Below the pieces are notes generated by a model, which saw only the letters and a program-made list of their open reading frames with translations, was not told the DNA's origin and did no database searches. This document shows positions 47,742 to 56,484 of a stretch of DNA of 64,000 nt, in pieces. Location of the stretch: NCBI RefSeq assembly GCF_001618685.1, contig NZ_CP014342.1, positions 620,001 through 684,000 on the forward strand, given 5' to 3'. Made by a program: the position numbers and the translations under genes. The stretch is from Geobacillus subterraneus (GTDB taxonomy: Bacteria; Bacillota; Bacilli; Bacillales; Anoxybacillaceae). How positions within the stretch are numbered: the stretch's first letter is position 1; every line of letters starts with the position of its first letter.

Positions 47742-49304
47742 GTGGGGGAAGACGGCATCATCATTGTCGGCAGCGGACTGGCTGCTTTAACAGTCGCTTA
47801 TTATTTGCGGGCGCAAGAAAATGTGATGATTTTCACAAAGAAGGGACGAACCGACAGCAACTCTTGGCGGGCGCAAGGCGGGGTGGCGGCGGCGCTGGCA
47901 GCCGACGACGACTGGCGCGCCCATTTCCGCGACACGCTTGCGGCCGGCTGCCATCATAACGATGGGCGGATGGTTGAGCTGCTCGTCCGGGAAGGGCCGA
48001 AGCGGCTGCAAGAATGGATGGACGCCGGGATGGCCTTCGATGCAGATGAACACGGTCAGCTCCGCTTCGGTCTTGAAGGCGGACATAGCCGCCGGCGCAT
48101 TTTGCACGCTGGCGGCGACCAAACGGGCAAGGCGCTCGTTTCGTTTTTGCTTAGGCAGGTGGAAGGGCGCATATCGGTGGTGGAAGGTGAACAAGTCATC
48201 GAACTTTTGATGGAAGACGGCCGCTGCGTCGGGGTGAAAGCGAAGCGAACAGACGGCGCTGTCTCAGCTTGGCGGGCGGGGGCGGTCGTCATCGCGACTG
48301 GCGGCTGCGCCGGGCTGTATACGTTCACTTCCAACGCGCCGACAGCGGTTGGCGACGGCATCGCTATGGCGTATCGCGCCGGTGCGGCAGTCGCCGACAT
48401 GGAATTTATCCAATTTCATCCGACGATGCTCGCTGCCGGCGGAAAGGCGGTCGGATTAGTATCGGAGGCGGTGCGCGGCGAGGGAGCAGTGCTTGAGGCG
48501 GAAGACGGCCGGCGCTTAATGGATGGCGTTCATCCGCTTGGCGATTTGGCGCCGCGTGATGTTGTCGCCCGCGCCATCGCCGCGGAAATGGAGCGCGGCG
48601 GCCGCGTCTACTTGAATATTTCCGCCGTGCGCGATTTTCGCCGCCGCTTTCCGACGATTGCCGCGCTATGCGAGGCGCATGGCGCCGGTCTTGAGGCCGG
48701 CCGCCTTCCGGTCGTGCCGGGCGCCCACTTTTTAATGGGCGGCATTATGGTCAATGAATGGGGGCAGACGACCGTGCCGGGCTTGTATGCTGTAGGCGAG
48801 GCGGCGTGCACTGGTGTGCACGGCGCCAACCGGTTGGCAAGCAATTCGTTGCTTGAGGCGATCGTCTTTGGCGCCCGCGTCGCTCACGCGATCAGCCGCC
48901 AAGAGGGGTGGCCGGCGGCAGCGCACCGCACCGTCCGGCCGTTTGGCCGCCCGCGCCGTCTTTTGGCGCCGCCGCTTCCGGGGCGGGCGCGCATCCGCGA
49001 GCGATTGTCTGCGCTTGCCGGCATCGTCCGTGACGGAGAGCAGCTTCGTGAAGCGGTTCGTTGGTTCGAACAGTTTTCCTTGCCGGATTGGTTGGATGGT
49101 GACCTTGAGTGGCTGTCGGCAGAGGAGATTGAAACAGGGTATATGCTGCTTGCCGGCTGGCTCGTCGCCTCGTCCGCGCTTCGCCGCACGGAAAGCCGCG
49201 GCGGCCACTACCGGAGCGATTTTCCGTATGATCATCCCGACTGGCAAGGCCGGCGTCTCGTGCGAACGAAGGAAGAGTGGGCGCATGCATCGGCCCGGCG
49301 ATAA
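47742..49304 (+). CDS. nadB: L-aspartate oxidase
   Basis: NadB oxidises L-aspartate to iminoaspartate with FAD, the first step of de novo NAD synthesis. The product is 520 residues. The FAD-binding GSGLAALTVAYYL is at the N-terminus, then SWRAQGGVAAAL, the active-site segment GGHSRRRILHAGGDQTGKAL and the ANRLASNSLLEA region of the succinate dehydrogenase family. The GTG start follows AGAGAGGAG. It heads nadB-nadC-nadA. Confidence 0.96.
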   Translation: MGEDGIIIVGSGLAALTVAYYLRAQENVMIFTKKGRTDSNSWRAQGGVAAALAADDDWRAHFRDTLAAGCHHNDGRMVELLVREGPKRLQEWMDAGMAFDADEHGQLRFGLEGGHSRRRILHAGGDQTGKALVSFLLRQVEGRISVVEGEQVIELLMEDGRCVGVKAKRTDGAVSAWRAGAVVIATGGCAGLYTFTSNAPTAVGDGIAMAYRAGAAVADMEFIQFHPTMLAAGGKAVGLVSEAVRGEGAVLEAEDGRRLMDGVHPLGDLAPRDVVARAIAAEMERGGRVYLNISAVRDFRRRFPTIAALCEAHGAGLEAGRLPVVPGAHFLMGGIMVNEWGQTTVPGLYAVGEAACTGVHGANRLASNSLLEAIVFGARVAHAISRQEGWPAAAHRTVRPFGRPRRLLAPPLPGRARIRERLSALAGIVRDGEQLREAVRWFEQFSLPDWLDGDLEWLSAEEIETGYMLLAGWLVASSALRRTESRGGHYRSDFPYDHPDWQGRRLVRTKEEWAHASARR

Positions 49305-49336
49305 CACAAGAGCAGGGTCAAAAGGGGGATGGAGCG

Positions 49337-50167
49337 ATGAATCGGTTAAAACTTGAGCAGTTGTTGCGGCACTTTTTTCTTGAGGATATCGGTGACGGCG
49401 ATGTGACAAGCGACACGATTTTCCGGGCCAACGAACGCGCGGCGGGCGTGTTTACGGCGAAGGCGGATGGAGTTGTGGCCGGCGTCGGCCTGATTGCCGC
49501 CGGCTATCAGCTGCTTGATCCGCATATTGAGGTGTCGGTCATGAAACAAGACGGCGAACGGATCGCAGCCAGCGAAACGATCGCCGCCGTTTCCGGGCCG
49601 GTCGGTCCGCTGTTGTCCGGTGAGCGCGTCATTTTGAATTTGCTTCAGCACCTAAGCGGCATTGCGACCGTGACGCGGCAGGCGGTCGACCTGCTTGGCG
49701 ACAGCCCTACGCGCCTTTGCGATACGCGGAAAACGACGCCGGGCTTGCGCATGCTTGAAAAATATGCCGTCACTTGCGGCGGCGGCTACAATCACCGCTT
49801 TGGCTTGTACGACGGTGTGATGATTAAAGACAACCATATCGCGTTTTGCGGATCGATTGCCGCTGCTGTGAAAACGGTGAGAGAGCGGCTCGGCCATATG
49901 GTGAAAATCGAAGTCGAAACGGAAACGGAAGCCGAGGTGCTTGAGGCGGTCGAAGCCGGGGCTGACATTATTATGTTTGACAATCGGACGCCCGAGGAAG
50001 TGCGTTCGTTCGTCCGGCTCGTGCCGAAACCGATCATTACAGAGGCGTCCGGCGGCATTACGCTCGCTAACGTGGCGGCGTATGGCGCGACCGGCGTCGA
50101 CTACATTTCACTCGGTTTCTTAACGCATTCCGCCGCGGCGTTAGATATCAGCTTTTATTTGCAATAA
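49337..50167 (+). CDS. nadC: Nicotinate-nucleotide pyrophosphorylase (quinolinate phosphoribosyltransferase)
   Basis: NadC joins quinolinate and phosphoribosyl pyrophosphate to nicotinate mononucleotide. The product is 276 residues. DIGDGDVTSDTIF lies near the N-terminus, and the catalytic region has LCDTRKTTPGLRMLEKYAV and MIKDNHIAF. EASGGITLANV stands near the C-terminus. ATG 49337 follows AAAGGGGGA. A longer in-frame start overlaps nadB and lacks support. It lies 15 bases before nadA. Confidence 0.96.
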   Translation: MNRLKLEQLLRHFFLEDIGDGDVTSDTIFRANERAAGVFTAKADGVVAGVGLIAAGYQLLDPHIEVSVMKQDGERIAASETIAAVSGPVGPLLSGERVILNLLQHLSGIATVTRQAVDLLGDSPTRLCDTRKTTPGLRMLEKYAVTCGGGYNHRFGLYDGVMIKDNHIAFCGSIAAAVKTVRERLGHMVKIEVETETEAEVLEAVEAGADIIMFDNRTPEEVRSFVRLVPKPIITEASGGITLANVAAYGATGVDYISLGFLTHSAAALDISFYLQ

Positions 50168-50182
50168 TGGGGGGAGAGAACG

Positions 50183-51286
50183 ATGAACGTACTTGAACAA
50201 TTCAAACGGCTTGATGATATGCCGGAACAGTACAAAACGATGGAAAGAGACGAGCTCGAAGTGCGCGCCCGCGCTGTGAAGGAGCGGCTCGGGCGGCGCC
50301 TTTTTATCCCTGGGCACCATTACCAAAAAGATGAGGTCATTCAGTTCGCTGATGCAACTGGCGACTCGCTTCAGCTCGCCCAGCTGGCAGCGAAAAACAG
50401 CGAGACGGAATACATTGTGTTTTGCGGCGTCCATTTCATGGCGGAAACGGCGGACATTTTAACGAGCGAGGCGCAGACGGTCATTTTGCCGGATTTGCGC
50501 GCCGGCTGTTCCATGGCCGATATGGCCGATCTTTTCCAAGTCGAGCGGGCGTGGGCAGCGTTGACGGAGCGGTTTGGCGAGACGATTCTCCCGCTTGTGT
50601 ATGTCAACTCCACAGCGGCGATTAAAGCGTTTGTCGGCCGCCATGGCGGGGCGACGGTCACGTCGTCCAACGCGAAAAAGATGGTGGCGTGGGCGTTTTC
50701 AAAAAAGGAGCGCATTTTCTTTTTGCCGGATCAGCATTTAGGGAGAAATACGGCCTACGCGCTCGGCGTCGGCCTTGAGGAGATGGCTGTCTGGGATCCA
50801 CATGAGGAAACATTGCAAGGCAACGGCGATCTTGACAAGGTGAAAGTCATTCTTTGGAAGGGGCATTGCTCGGTGCATGAAAATTTCAATGTCCGGCAAA
50901 TTGAGCATATTCGGCGGACGAATCCGGAAACTAAGGTGATCGTTCATCCGGAATGCAGCTGGGACGTTGTTCAACAGGCGGATTATGCCGGTTCCACCAA
51001 ATATATTATCGAAACGATCCGCAATGCCCCACCCGGCAGCCGGTGGGCGATCGGGACGGAAATGAACTTAGTGAACCGCCTCATGCATGAGCATCCGGAT
51101 AAAGAAATCGTTTCCCTGAATCCGTATATGTGTCCGTGCTTAACGATGAACCGGATCGATTTGCCGCATTTCGTTTGGGCGCTTGAATCGCTCAGCGAAG
51201 GAACGGTCGTCAACCGCATTACCGTTCCAACGGAAGTGGCGTTCGAAGCGAAGCAAGCGCTTGAACGCATGCTTGCCCTTGCCTAG
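50183..51286 (+). CDS. nadA: Quinolinate synthase A
   Basis: NadA condenses iminoaspartate with dihydroxyacetone phosphate to quinolinate and carries an oxygen-sensitive 4Fe-4S cluster. The product is 367 residues, the long form found in Bacillus. The three cluster cysteines are likely those in [18 protein letters not shown] and [10 protein letters not shown]. The substrate motif [10 protein letters not shown] is near residue 45. The start follows GGGGGGAG. It closes nadBCA. Confidence 0.96.
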   Translation: MNVLEQFKRLDDMPEQYKTMERDELEVRARAVKERLGRRLFIPGHHYQKDEVIQFADATGDSLQLAQLAAKNSETEYIVFCGVHFMAETADILTSEAQTVILPDLRAGCSMADMADLFQVERAWAALTERFGETILPLVYVNSTAAIKAFVGRHGGATVTSSNAKKMVAWAFSKKERIFFLPDQHLGRNTAYALGVGLEEMAVWDPHEETLQGNGDLDKVKVILWKGHCSVHENFNVRQIEHIRRTNPETKVIVHPECSWDVVQQADYAGSTKYIIETIRNAPPGSRWAIGTEMNLVNRLMHEHPDKEIVSLNPYMCPCLTMNRIDLPHFVWALESLSEGTVVNRITVPTEVAFEAKQALERMLALA

Positions 51287-51338
51287 TCCCCCTCCCTGGC
51301 AAGACGGAATTTCCTCCGTCCGGCCGGGGGATTTTTTT
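51287..51338 (+). terminator. Terminator after nadA
   Basis: TCCCCCTCC...GACGGA pairs with TCCGTC...GGGGGA around ATTTCC, followed by seven T. Confidence 0.85.
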
Positions 51339-51339
51339 A

Positions 51340-51368
51340 TCATAAATCAACGCCCATCGTCATACATT
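51340..51368 (+). promoter_or_regulatory. Sigma-E-like promoter of safA
   Basis: CATACATT (51361-51368) is an exact sigma-E -10. TCATAAA (51340-51346), 14 bases upstream, fits the -35 at five of seven places. safA is sigma-E-dependent in Bacillus subtilis. Confidence 0.65.
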
Positions 51369-51444
51369 GTGTTGAAAGACGATAACAGGAAACAAGCATC
51401 GGTCGGATAGAGTGCAAACAGTCTCGGTTTAGGAGGGGAACGGC

Positions 51445-52956
51445 GTGAAAATCCATATTGTTCAAAAGGGCGACACCCTTTGGAAAATTGCCCAAAAATA
51501 TGGGGTTAATTTTGAACAATTGAAAAAGATAAATGGGCATTTGAGCGATCCGGATATGATTATGCCTGGAATGAAAATTAAAGTGCCGACAGCAGGGGTG
51601 CCAATAAAAAAAGAAACAAAACTGTATGGATCGCCGAAAAAACCGAAGGTGGAAGAACATCCGTACGCAGAGGCAAAACCGTTCGTTTCGTTGAACATTG
51701 ATACGGAGCTCGACGTAGTCGGCGGCTCCGTCCCGGAAAATGAAGCATCGGTGAACGAAGGGCCAGCAGCTGTCAATGAGATGCCAACGGCCGAAGCGCC
51801 GAAAGCGGAAATGAAAGAAAAACCGAAGGCGGCGGCTGAAGCACCGAAAGCGGCAAAAGAAAAACCGGTAGCGCCAACGGCCGAAGCGCCGAAAGCGGTG
51901 GTGAACGAAACGCCGATAGCACCGGCAGCCGAAGCGCCAAAGGTGGGGGGAAAAGAAACAGCAAAAGCGTCAGTAGGCGGGGCAGCGAAGGAGGTGGGGG
52001 AAGAGACGCCGAACGTGCCGGTGAACGAAGCGCCGAACGTACCGGTGAATGAAACGCCAAACGTACCGGTGAATGAAACACCGAATATACCGGTGAACGA
52101 GGTGCCAAAAGTAAAGACGGCGCCGACATCCTATGCACCGCCGCTTGCGCATGCGATTCCGCCGGTCGCTCCGGCTCCTCCTGTTTCGTTTGCCAAGTCG
52201 TTGTCAAATTTGCCGCCGATTCCGCCGAAACCGAGCAACATTTTGCCTAGCATGATGGAGGAGGCGGATGAAAGCCCCGCTGAACTGAAAGGGGAGCATA
52301 TAGCGGACGAAAGCGAGGAAGCCCCGCCGCCGTTGCCAAACATCCCGCACGTCCCAGTTGCCCCGCCGGCAGCGCCAGCTTTCGGGGTTGACCAAGGATG
52401 CGTGCCGATGACGCCGATTGTGCCGGGGCCGGGATTTTATACGCCGCCGCTGCCAGCCATGCCGCCCTATTCCCCGCCGCCGGGTTCGTTAGCGGCCGGG
52501 GAAAGCCCGGAAAGCAGTTCGGCTCCGTTTCCTGGCATTAGCGAAAGCAGCAGCGAGTCGCTAGCATCCCCGCCGCTTCCTGGACTAGGCGAACAAGGGG
52601 CTGCTGCTCCGTCGGCACCGCCAGCTGGAGCTGCTTTCGCTCCGTTCGGCTACGCCGCACCAGGGTATGCGCCGCCTGGAATGTACGCGCCGCCAGCCGG
52701 GTATCCGCCTTTTGGGTATGTGCCTGTGTACCCACCGATCCAATACTACGGGGGATATATGCCTCCTGGAGCGTACGCGCCTCCGGCTCCATACGGGTAC
52801 GCGCCGCAACAAGCCGCGTCGGCGATTCCGTGGCCGGGTGTCGTTTATCCGACAAGCCCGCCGGGATACGCGCCATCGCTTGCGCCGCCGTCCGCCAGTC
52901 CGCGCCTGTTCGCCGGACCGCCGGACGAGGAGAGCGGGCATGGTGAAGAGCAGTAA
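51445..52956 (+). CDS. safA: SafA, LysM spore coat morphogenetic protein
   Basis: SafA organises the inner spore coat and is tied to the cortex through its LysM domain. It interacts with SpoVID. The product is 503 residues. LysM covers about residues 3-50 (IVQKGDTLWKIAQKYGV). A low-complexity region of Ala, Pro, Glu and Lys follows, with four 8-residue repeats at 189-220. The C-terminal third is rich in Pro, Tyr, Gly and Ala (PAPYGYAP-like motifs), as in coat proteins that become cross-linked. The GTG follows AGGAGGGGAA. Its last 17 bases overlap the next gene. Confidence 0.93.
   Translation: MKIHIVQKGDTLWKIAQKYGVNFEQLKKINGHLSDPDMIMPGMKIKVPTAGVPIKKETKLYGSPKKPKVEEHPYAEAKPFVSLNIDTELDVVGGSVPENEASVNEGPAAVNEMPTAEAPKAEMKEKPKAAAEAPKAAKEKPVAPTAEAPKAVVNETPIAPAAEAPKVGGKETAKASVGGAAKEVGEETPNVPVNEAPNVPVNETPNVPVNETPNIPVNEVPKVKTAPTSYAPPLAHAIPPVAPAPPVSFAKSLSNLPPIPPKPSNILPSMMEEADESPAELKGEHIADESEEAPPPLPNIPHVPVAPPAAPAFGVDQGCVPMTPIVPGPGFYTPPLPAMPPYSPPPGSLAAGESPESSSAPFPGISESSSESLASPPLPGLGEQGAAAPSAPPAGAAFAPFGYAAPGYAPPGMYAPPAGYPPFGYVPVYPPIQYYGGYMPPGAYAPPAPYGYAPQQAASAIPWPGVVYPTSPPGYAPSLAPPSASPRLFAGPPDEESGHGEEQ
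52009..52104 (+). repeat. Four tandem 24-base repeats in safA
   Basis: Units start at 52009, 52033, 52057 and 52081, each coding P-N-(V/I)-P-V-N-E-(A/T/V). The copies differ only at a few, mostly third, positions, so the array looks young and prone to copy-number change. Confidence 0.85.
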
Positions 52957-53884
52957 CGAAATAGAAAGAGACGCCGCCGGCTGTCTCTTTTTTCTTCTTA
53001 ACCGCCATTATCGGCTTCCTATTTGGCAGGCGGCAGCGCTGAAACCGCATGTTATCGCCATCGCCACTTCGCGCGGATCATTCGTCGCGAAAGCATACCG
53101 CTCGTTGGCGGCGGCTGAACGGCAAGCTTGGCTTCTTGCCGCTCTGCGCCGCGCCGGCTTTTTCGCCGTGCCGGCCGTTGTGCCGCTCGGTCATGGAGGG
53201 GTGATCGCCGCCGGAGGGCGATATTGGCTGCTGACGGAATATGTGGCCGGCACGCGCCCGTTCGCATTCGCCAACGAACACGACATCAAGGACGGGCTTC
53301 AACTGCTAAATAGCTACCATGCGGCAACGGCGAACATCGTTGGCGGCGAACGGGAAGCCATGCGGCTGCCGCCCATGCCGCTGTATGAGAAATGGCGGCG
53401 CCGTTACGATGAGTTTTGCCGGCATTTGCCGGTCGTTGAAACAGTGATGGAAAAAGAGGATATTTTGTTTGCGCTGCGCTGGGCGCATTACTGCCTGGCA
53501 ACGGGCGGCGATTACGCCCGAGAGCTGGCGGCGGAGCCTGCCGCTATCATTCATGGAGATGTAGCGCCCCATAACTTTTTGCGCACCGCTGCCGGAGAGG
53601 TATATATGATCGACTACGACGCGGCTGCCCTCGCCTCGCCCGGGCTTGATTATTGGCAATACGCAAACCGTATTTTGCCGCACATCGGCTGGTCGTATTC
53701 GGCGCTCGCCCGCTTCGCTCCGCTTAGCCATTGGCTGGAAAAACGCTGGTTTTTGCATGCGCTTTTGTTCCCTGCCGATGTATTTCGCGAGTGGCGGCAG
53801 GCGGCTGCGCGCCGCCGTCCGCTCGCATGGGATCGGGAGAAGCGGGAACGGTTTGTCCGCCGCCTTTGCGCTATGCTAAAATAA
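52940..53884 (+). CDS. CotS-family spore coat protein with intact kinase motifs
   Basis: The product is 314 residues of the CotS/YutH family, with an aminoglycoside phosphotransferase-like fold. The small-lobe lysine is in SFVAKAYRSL. Unlike YsxE in this window it keeps the catalytic loop HGDVAPHNFL and the metal-binding IDYDAAA. The ATG at 52940 lies inside the end of safA after GAGGAGA, so the two are translationally coupled. In Bacillus subtilis this spot holds coxA. A kinase acting on coat proteins is possible but not shown. Confidence 0.83.
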   Translation: MVKSSNEIERDAAGCLFFLLNRHYRLPIWQAAALKPHVIAIATSRGSFVAKAYRSLAAAERQAWLLAALRRAGFFAVPAVVPLGHGGVIAAGGRYWLLTEYVAGTRPFAFANEHDIKDGLQLLNSYHAATANIVGGEREAMRLPPMPLYEKWRRRYDEFCRHLPVVETVMEKEDILFALRWAHYCLATGGDYARELAAEPAAIIHGDVAPHNFLRTAAGEVYMIDYDAAALASPGLDYWQYANRILPHIGWSYSALARFAPLSHWLEKRWFLHALLFPADVFREWRQAAARRRPLAWDREKRERFVRRLCAMLK

Positions 53885-53919
53885 AGGATGGAATCTTTAG
53901 AAAAGGGAGTCGAAGGCGG

Positions 53920-54660
53920 ATGCAAGAAAAAATCGACAAACTTGTGCAATGGCTGCGGGAGCAGGTGGCGTCAGCCGGCTTGAACGGGGCGGTGGTCGGC
54001 ATTAGCGGCGGCATCGACTCCGCTGTTGTCACCCATTTGATTAAGCGGGCGTTTCCAGACCGCTCGCTTGGCCTCATCATGCCGTGCAAAAGCCATCCGA
54101 AAGATATGGAAGATGCGCTTAAAGTGGTGGAAAGCTGCGGCATCCAACATCTTGTCATCGATTTGACGGAGGCGCATAAGGCGTTGTTCGGTGCGGTGGA
54201 AGCCGAGCTGAAAGCCATTGGGGAATGGAATGAAGAAAAAGCGCGGCTCGGCGATGCGAACACGAGGGCGCGCCTGCGCATGACGACGTTGTACGCTGTC
54301 GCCAACAACTACGGCTACCTCGTCGTCGGCACGGACAATGCGGCGGAGTGGCACACTGGCTACTTTACAAAATACGGTGATGGCGGGGTCGATTTAGTGC
54401 CGCTCATTCACTTCACCAAAGGCGAAGTGCGTGAAATGGGCCGTCTGCTCGGCGTTCCGGAAGAAATTATCACAAAAGCGCCGAGCGCCGGATTATGGGA
54501 AGGACAGACGGATGAAAGCGAGATGGGTACGACATATGAAATGATTGACAAATATTTGAAAGGAGAAGACATTCCGGAGCGAGACCGGAAAATTATTGAA
54601 CAGCTGCACGAACGTTCGCATCATAAACGGCGGTTGGCCGTTGCGCCGCCCAAGTTTTAG
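53920..54660 (+). CDS. nadE: NH3-dependent NAD synthetase
   Basis: NadE amidates deamido-NAD to NAD, the last step of the pathway whose earlier genes lie just upstream. The product is 246 residues. The ATP pyrophosphatase P-loop GISGGIDS is at 27-34, followed by TTLYAVANNYGYLVVGTDNAAEW and SAGLWEGQTDESEMG. No glutaminase domain is present, so it uses ammonia. The ATG at 53920 follows AAGGGAG. A longer upstream frame overlapping the CotS-like gene is not coding. Confidence 0.95.
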   Translation: MQEKIDKLVQWLREQVASAGLNGAVVGISGGIDSAVVTHLIKRAFPDRSLGLIMPCKSHPKDMEDALKVVESCGIQHLVIDLTEAHKALFGAVEAELKAIGEWNEEKARLGDANTRARLRMTTLYAVANNYGYLVVGTDNAAEWHTGYFTKYGDGGVDLVPLIHFTKGEVREMGRLLGVPEEIITKAPSAGLWEGQTDESEMGTTYEMIDKYLKGEDIPERDRKIIEQLHERSHHKRRLAVAPPKF

Positions 54661-54692
54661 CAGCCGCTTTGCTGGTGTGAACTAACAGCGAT

Positions 54693-54770
54693 AACCCCCC
54701 TGCTTTTTCCGCAAGCTAAACGTAAGGCTGGCTCCATGCCAGCCGTGGGCGAAGGAAACCAAGGGGGGTT
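54693..54770 (+). promoter_or_regulatory. Long-range stem covering the ribosome site of the CoxA-like gene
   Basis: AACCCCCCT (54693-54701) is the perfect complement of AGGGGGGTT (54762-54770), which contains the ribosome site. A second hairpin, GGCTGGC/GCCAGCC, lies between them (54727-54744). Formed in RNA, this would hide the start site. It could also act as a weak terminator of nadE. Confidence 0.5.
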
Positions 54771-54775
54771 TTCCA

Positions 54776-55510
54776 TTGAGATACGCGGTCAAATGGATCG
54801 GTGTATTGTCAGCAGCCGGCTTGCTCGCTTCATGTGCCAATTACGGGGCCGAGGATGAAGGAGTCCGACACTACAATAATGCGGCGAGACCGATCGGCTA
54901 TTACTCGACGGAACGGGGCGATGATTTCCGCTACGGCCGTTACGGGACGAACGCGCTCAACTACGATAACAACTATATATGGGCGCGCCGCGGACCGGCG
55001 ACCGACTATTTGACGGATGACGACCGCCTTGGCGGGCCGGCGGCGACCCGATTTGATACCGATGTGCCGGCTCTTCCGCGCGGGGTCGATTTTGGCGACG
55101 GCGATTACAACTATCACGGGCATTTGCATTCGCTGAATGTCGATCCGCATCCGTCGTACTACCGCAGCTACGACGGCGCTCTAGTTGAAGAGCTCTCCCG
55201 CCGCGCTGCAGCAGTGGATGGGGTGGACGATGCCCGCACCGTTGTGTACGGCGACCAGGCGCTGATCGCCATTGCGACCGATGCCCGCCATCCGGAGCGG
55301 CTTGAAGAGCGCGTCGCCAAAGCGGTGGCCCCGTATGCCAATGGCAAACGGGTGCGCGTCACATCCAATCCGGGCATGTACAACCGCGTCCGCACGATTG
55401 ACAACACCATTCGCCGCGGCGCGCCGATCAGCATGGAAGAAATTCGCCGCGATTTGCGCACCATTTTTATTGGCGATACGATTCAAGAACGGCCGGAAAA
55501 CAATCGCTAG
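54776..55510 (+). CDS. coxA: YhcN/YlaJ-family sporulation lipoprotein, likely CoxA
   Basis: The product is 244 residues. A lipoprotein signal ends in the lipobox LASC with Cys20. A Tyr, Asn, Asp, Arg-rich polar region follows (about 25-125). The C-terminal YhcN/YlaJ-type domain begins near ALVEELSRRAAAVDGVDDA. Members of this family are spore membrane or cortex lipoproteins. Location between safA and yebC points to CoxA (YrbB). The symbol rests on this order. The TTG start follows AAGGGGGG by seven bases. A structured leader may control it. Confidence 0.82.
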   Translation: MRYAVKWIGVLSAAGLLASCANYGAEDEGVRHYNNAARPIGYYSTERGDDFRYGRYGTNALNYDNNYIWARRGPATDYLTDDDRLGGPAATRFDTDVPALPRGVDFGDGDYNYHGHLHSLNVDPHPSYYRSYDGALVEELSRRAAAVDGVDDARTVVYGDQALIAIATDARHPERLEERVAKAVAPYANGKRVRVTSNPGMYNRVRTIDNTIRRGAPISMEEIRRDLRTIFIGDTIQERPENNR

Positions 55511-55520
55511 CCCGGCGAGG

Positions 55521-55546
55521 GGGGTGCCATTAGGCATCCCCTTTCT
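55521..55546 (+). terminator. Terminator after the CoxA-like gene
   Basis: GGGGTGCC (55521-55528) pairs with GGCATCCCC (55533-55541), followed by TTTCTT. Confidence 0.75.
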
Positions 55547-55573
55547 TCGTTCTCGGCTTCCAGCTAGGCACAG

Positions 55574-55602
55574 CTGACATGTTCCTCGTTTTTTGCTATA
55601 GT
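55574..55602 (+). promoter_or_regulatory. Sigma-A promoter of yebC
   Basis: CTGACA (55574-55579) and TATAGT (55597-55602) are spaced by 17 bases. Confidence 0.7.
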
Positions 55603-55642
55603 AATGTCGGAACATTCCGTTGTGATGAGAGGAGAAATTTCG

Positions 55643-56386
55643 ATGGCTGGACATTCGAAGTGGAAAAATATCCAACGGCGGAAAAATGCTCAAGATGCCA
55701 AGCGTGGCAAGCTGTTTATGAAACTGGCGAAAGAAATTTATGTCGCCGCGAAAACCGGCGGCGGCGACCCGGCGGCTAACCCGGGCCTGCGCCTTGTCGT
55801 TGAGAAGGCAAAGGCAGCCAATATGCCGAGCGAAAACATTGAACGGGCGATTAAAAAAGCAACAGGAAACCAAGAGCATACGAATTATGAGGAAATCCGT
55901 TATGAAGGATACGGACCGGGCGGCGTCGCTGTCATGGTTGTCTGCCTGACCGATAATAAAAACCGCACCGCCGCCAACGTGCGGGCGGCATTTTCGAAAA
56001 ACGGCGGCAATCTGGGGGAAACGGGCTGCGTCTCTTACTTGTTTGAGCGCAAAGGCTTGCTCGTCATCGACCGTGAACAGCACAACGTTGACGAAGAGGA
56101 GCTGTTGCTTTTGGCGATTGAGGCGGGGGCGGAGGAAATGGAAACGACGGATGAATCGTTCGAAATTTATACGGCGCCTGAATCGTTTGAGGAGGTAAAA
56201 GGGCAGCTCGAACAGCAAGGATTAACGTTTGCGAGCGCGGAAATCACGATGATTCCGCAAACATATACAACGTTATCAGGCGATGAATTGAAAAAAATGT
56301 TAAAGTTAATCGATACGCTTGAAGATGATGATGACGTCCAAGAGGTGTACCATAACTTGGATGAATCGGTGCTTGAAGAACAATAG
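55643..56386 (+). CDS. yebC: YebC/PmpR family protein
   Basis: The product is 247 residues, opening [20 protein letters not shown], the family signature. The middle has [14 protein letters not shown] and [16 protein letters not shown]. Members have been described as DNA-binding regulators and, more recently, as factors that help ribosomes through proline stretches. Which applies here cannot be told. The ATG follows AGAGGAGA. This is yrbC in Bacillus subtilis naming. Confidence 0.95.
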   Translation: MAGHSKWKNIQRRKNAQDAKRGKLFMKLAKEIYVAAKTGGGDPAANPGLRLVVEKAKAANMPSENIERAIKKATGNQEHTNYEEIRYEGYGPGGVAVMVVCLTDNKNRTAANVRAAFSKNGGNLGETGCVSYLFERKGLLVIDREQHNVDEEELLLLAIEAGAEEMETTDESFEIYTAPESFEEVKGQLEQQGLTFASAEITMIPQTYTTLSGDELKKMLKLIDTLEDDDDVQEVYHNLDESVLEEQ

Positions 56387-56390
56387 CATT

Positions 56391-56417
56391 CGTCAGCGGC
56401 ACGCTGGCGATTTTTTT
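56391..56417 (+). terminator. Terminator after yebC
   Basis: CGTCAGC (56391-56397) pairs with GCTGGCG (56403-56409), followed by seven T. Confidence 0.8.
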
Positions 56418-56426
56418 CTTTGATTT

Positions 56427-56456
56427 ACATATAGGCGAAAGTAGTGAAACATAATA
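56427..56456 (+). promoter_or_regulatory. Sigma-G-like promoter of the DUF3231 gene
   Basis: CATAATA (56450-56456) fits the sigma-G -10 consensus (CATWHTA) fully. ACATA (56427-56431), 18 bases upstream, fits the -35 (GHATR) at four of five places. Forespore expression is inferred. Confidence 0.45.
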
Positions 56457-56484
56457 ACGGGGAAACAAGGGGGTGCAAAAATAC

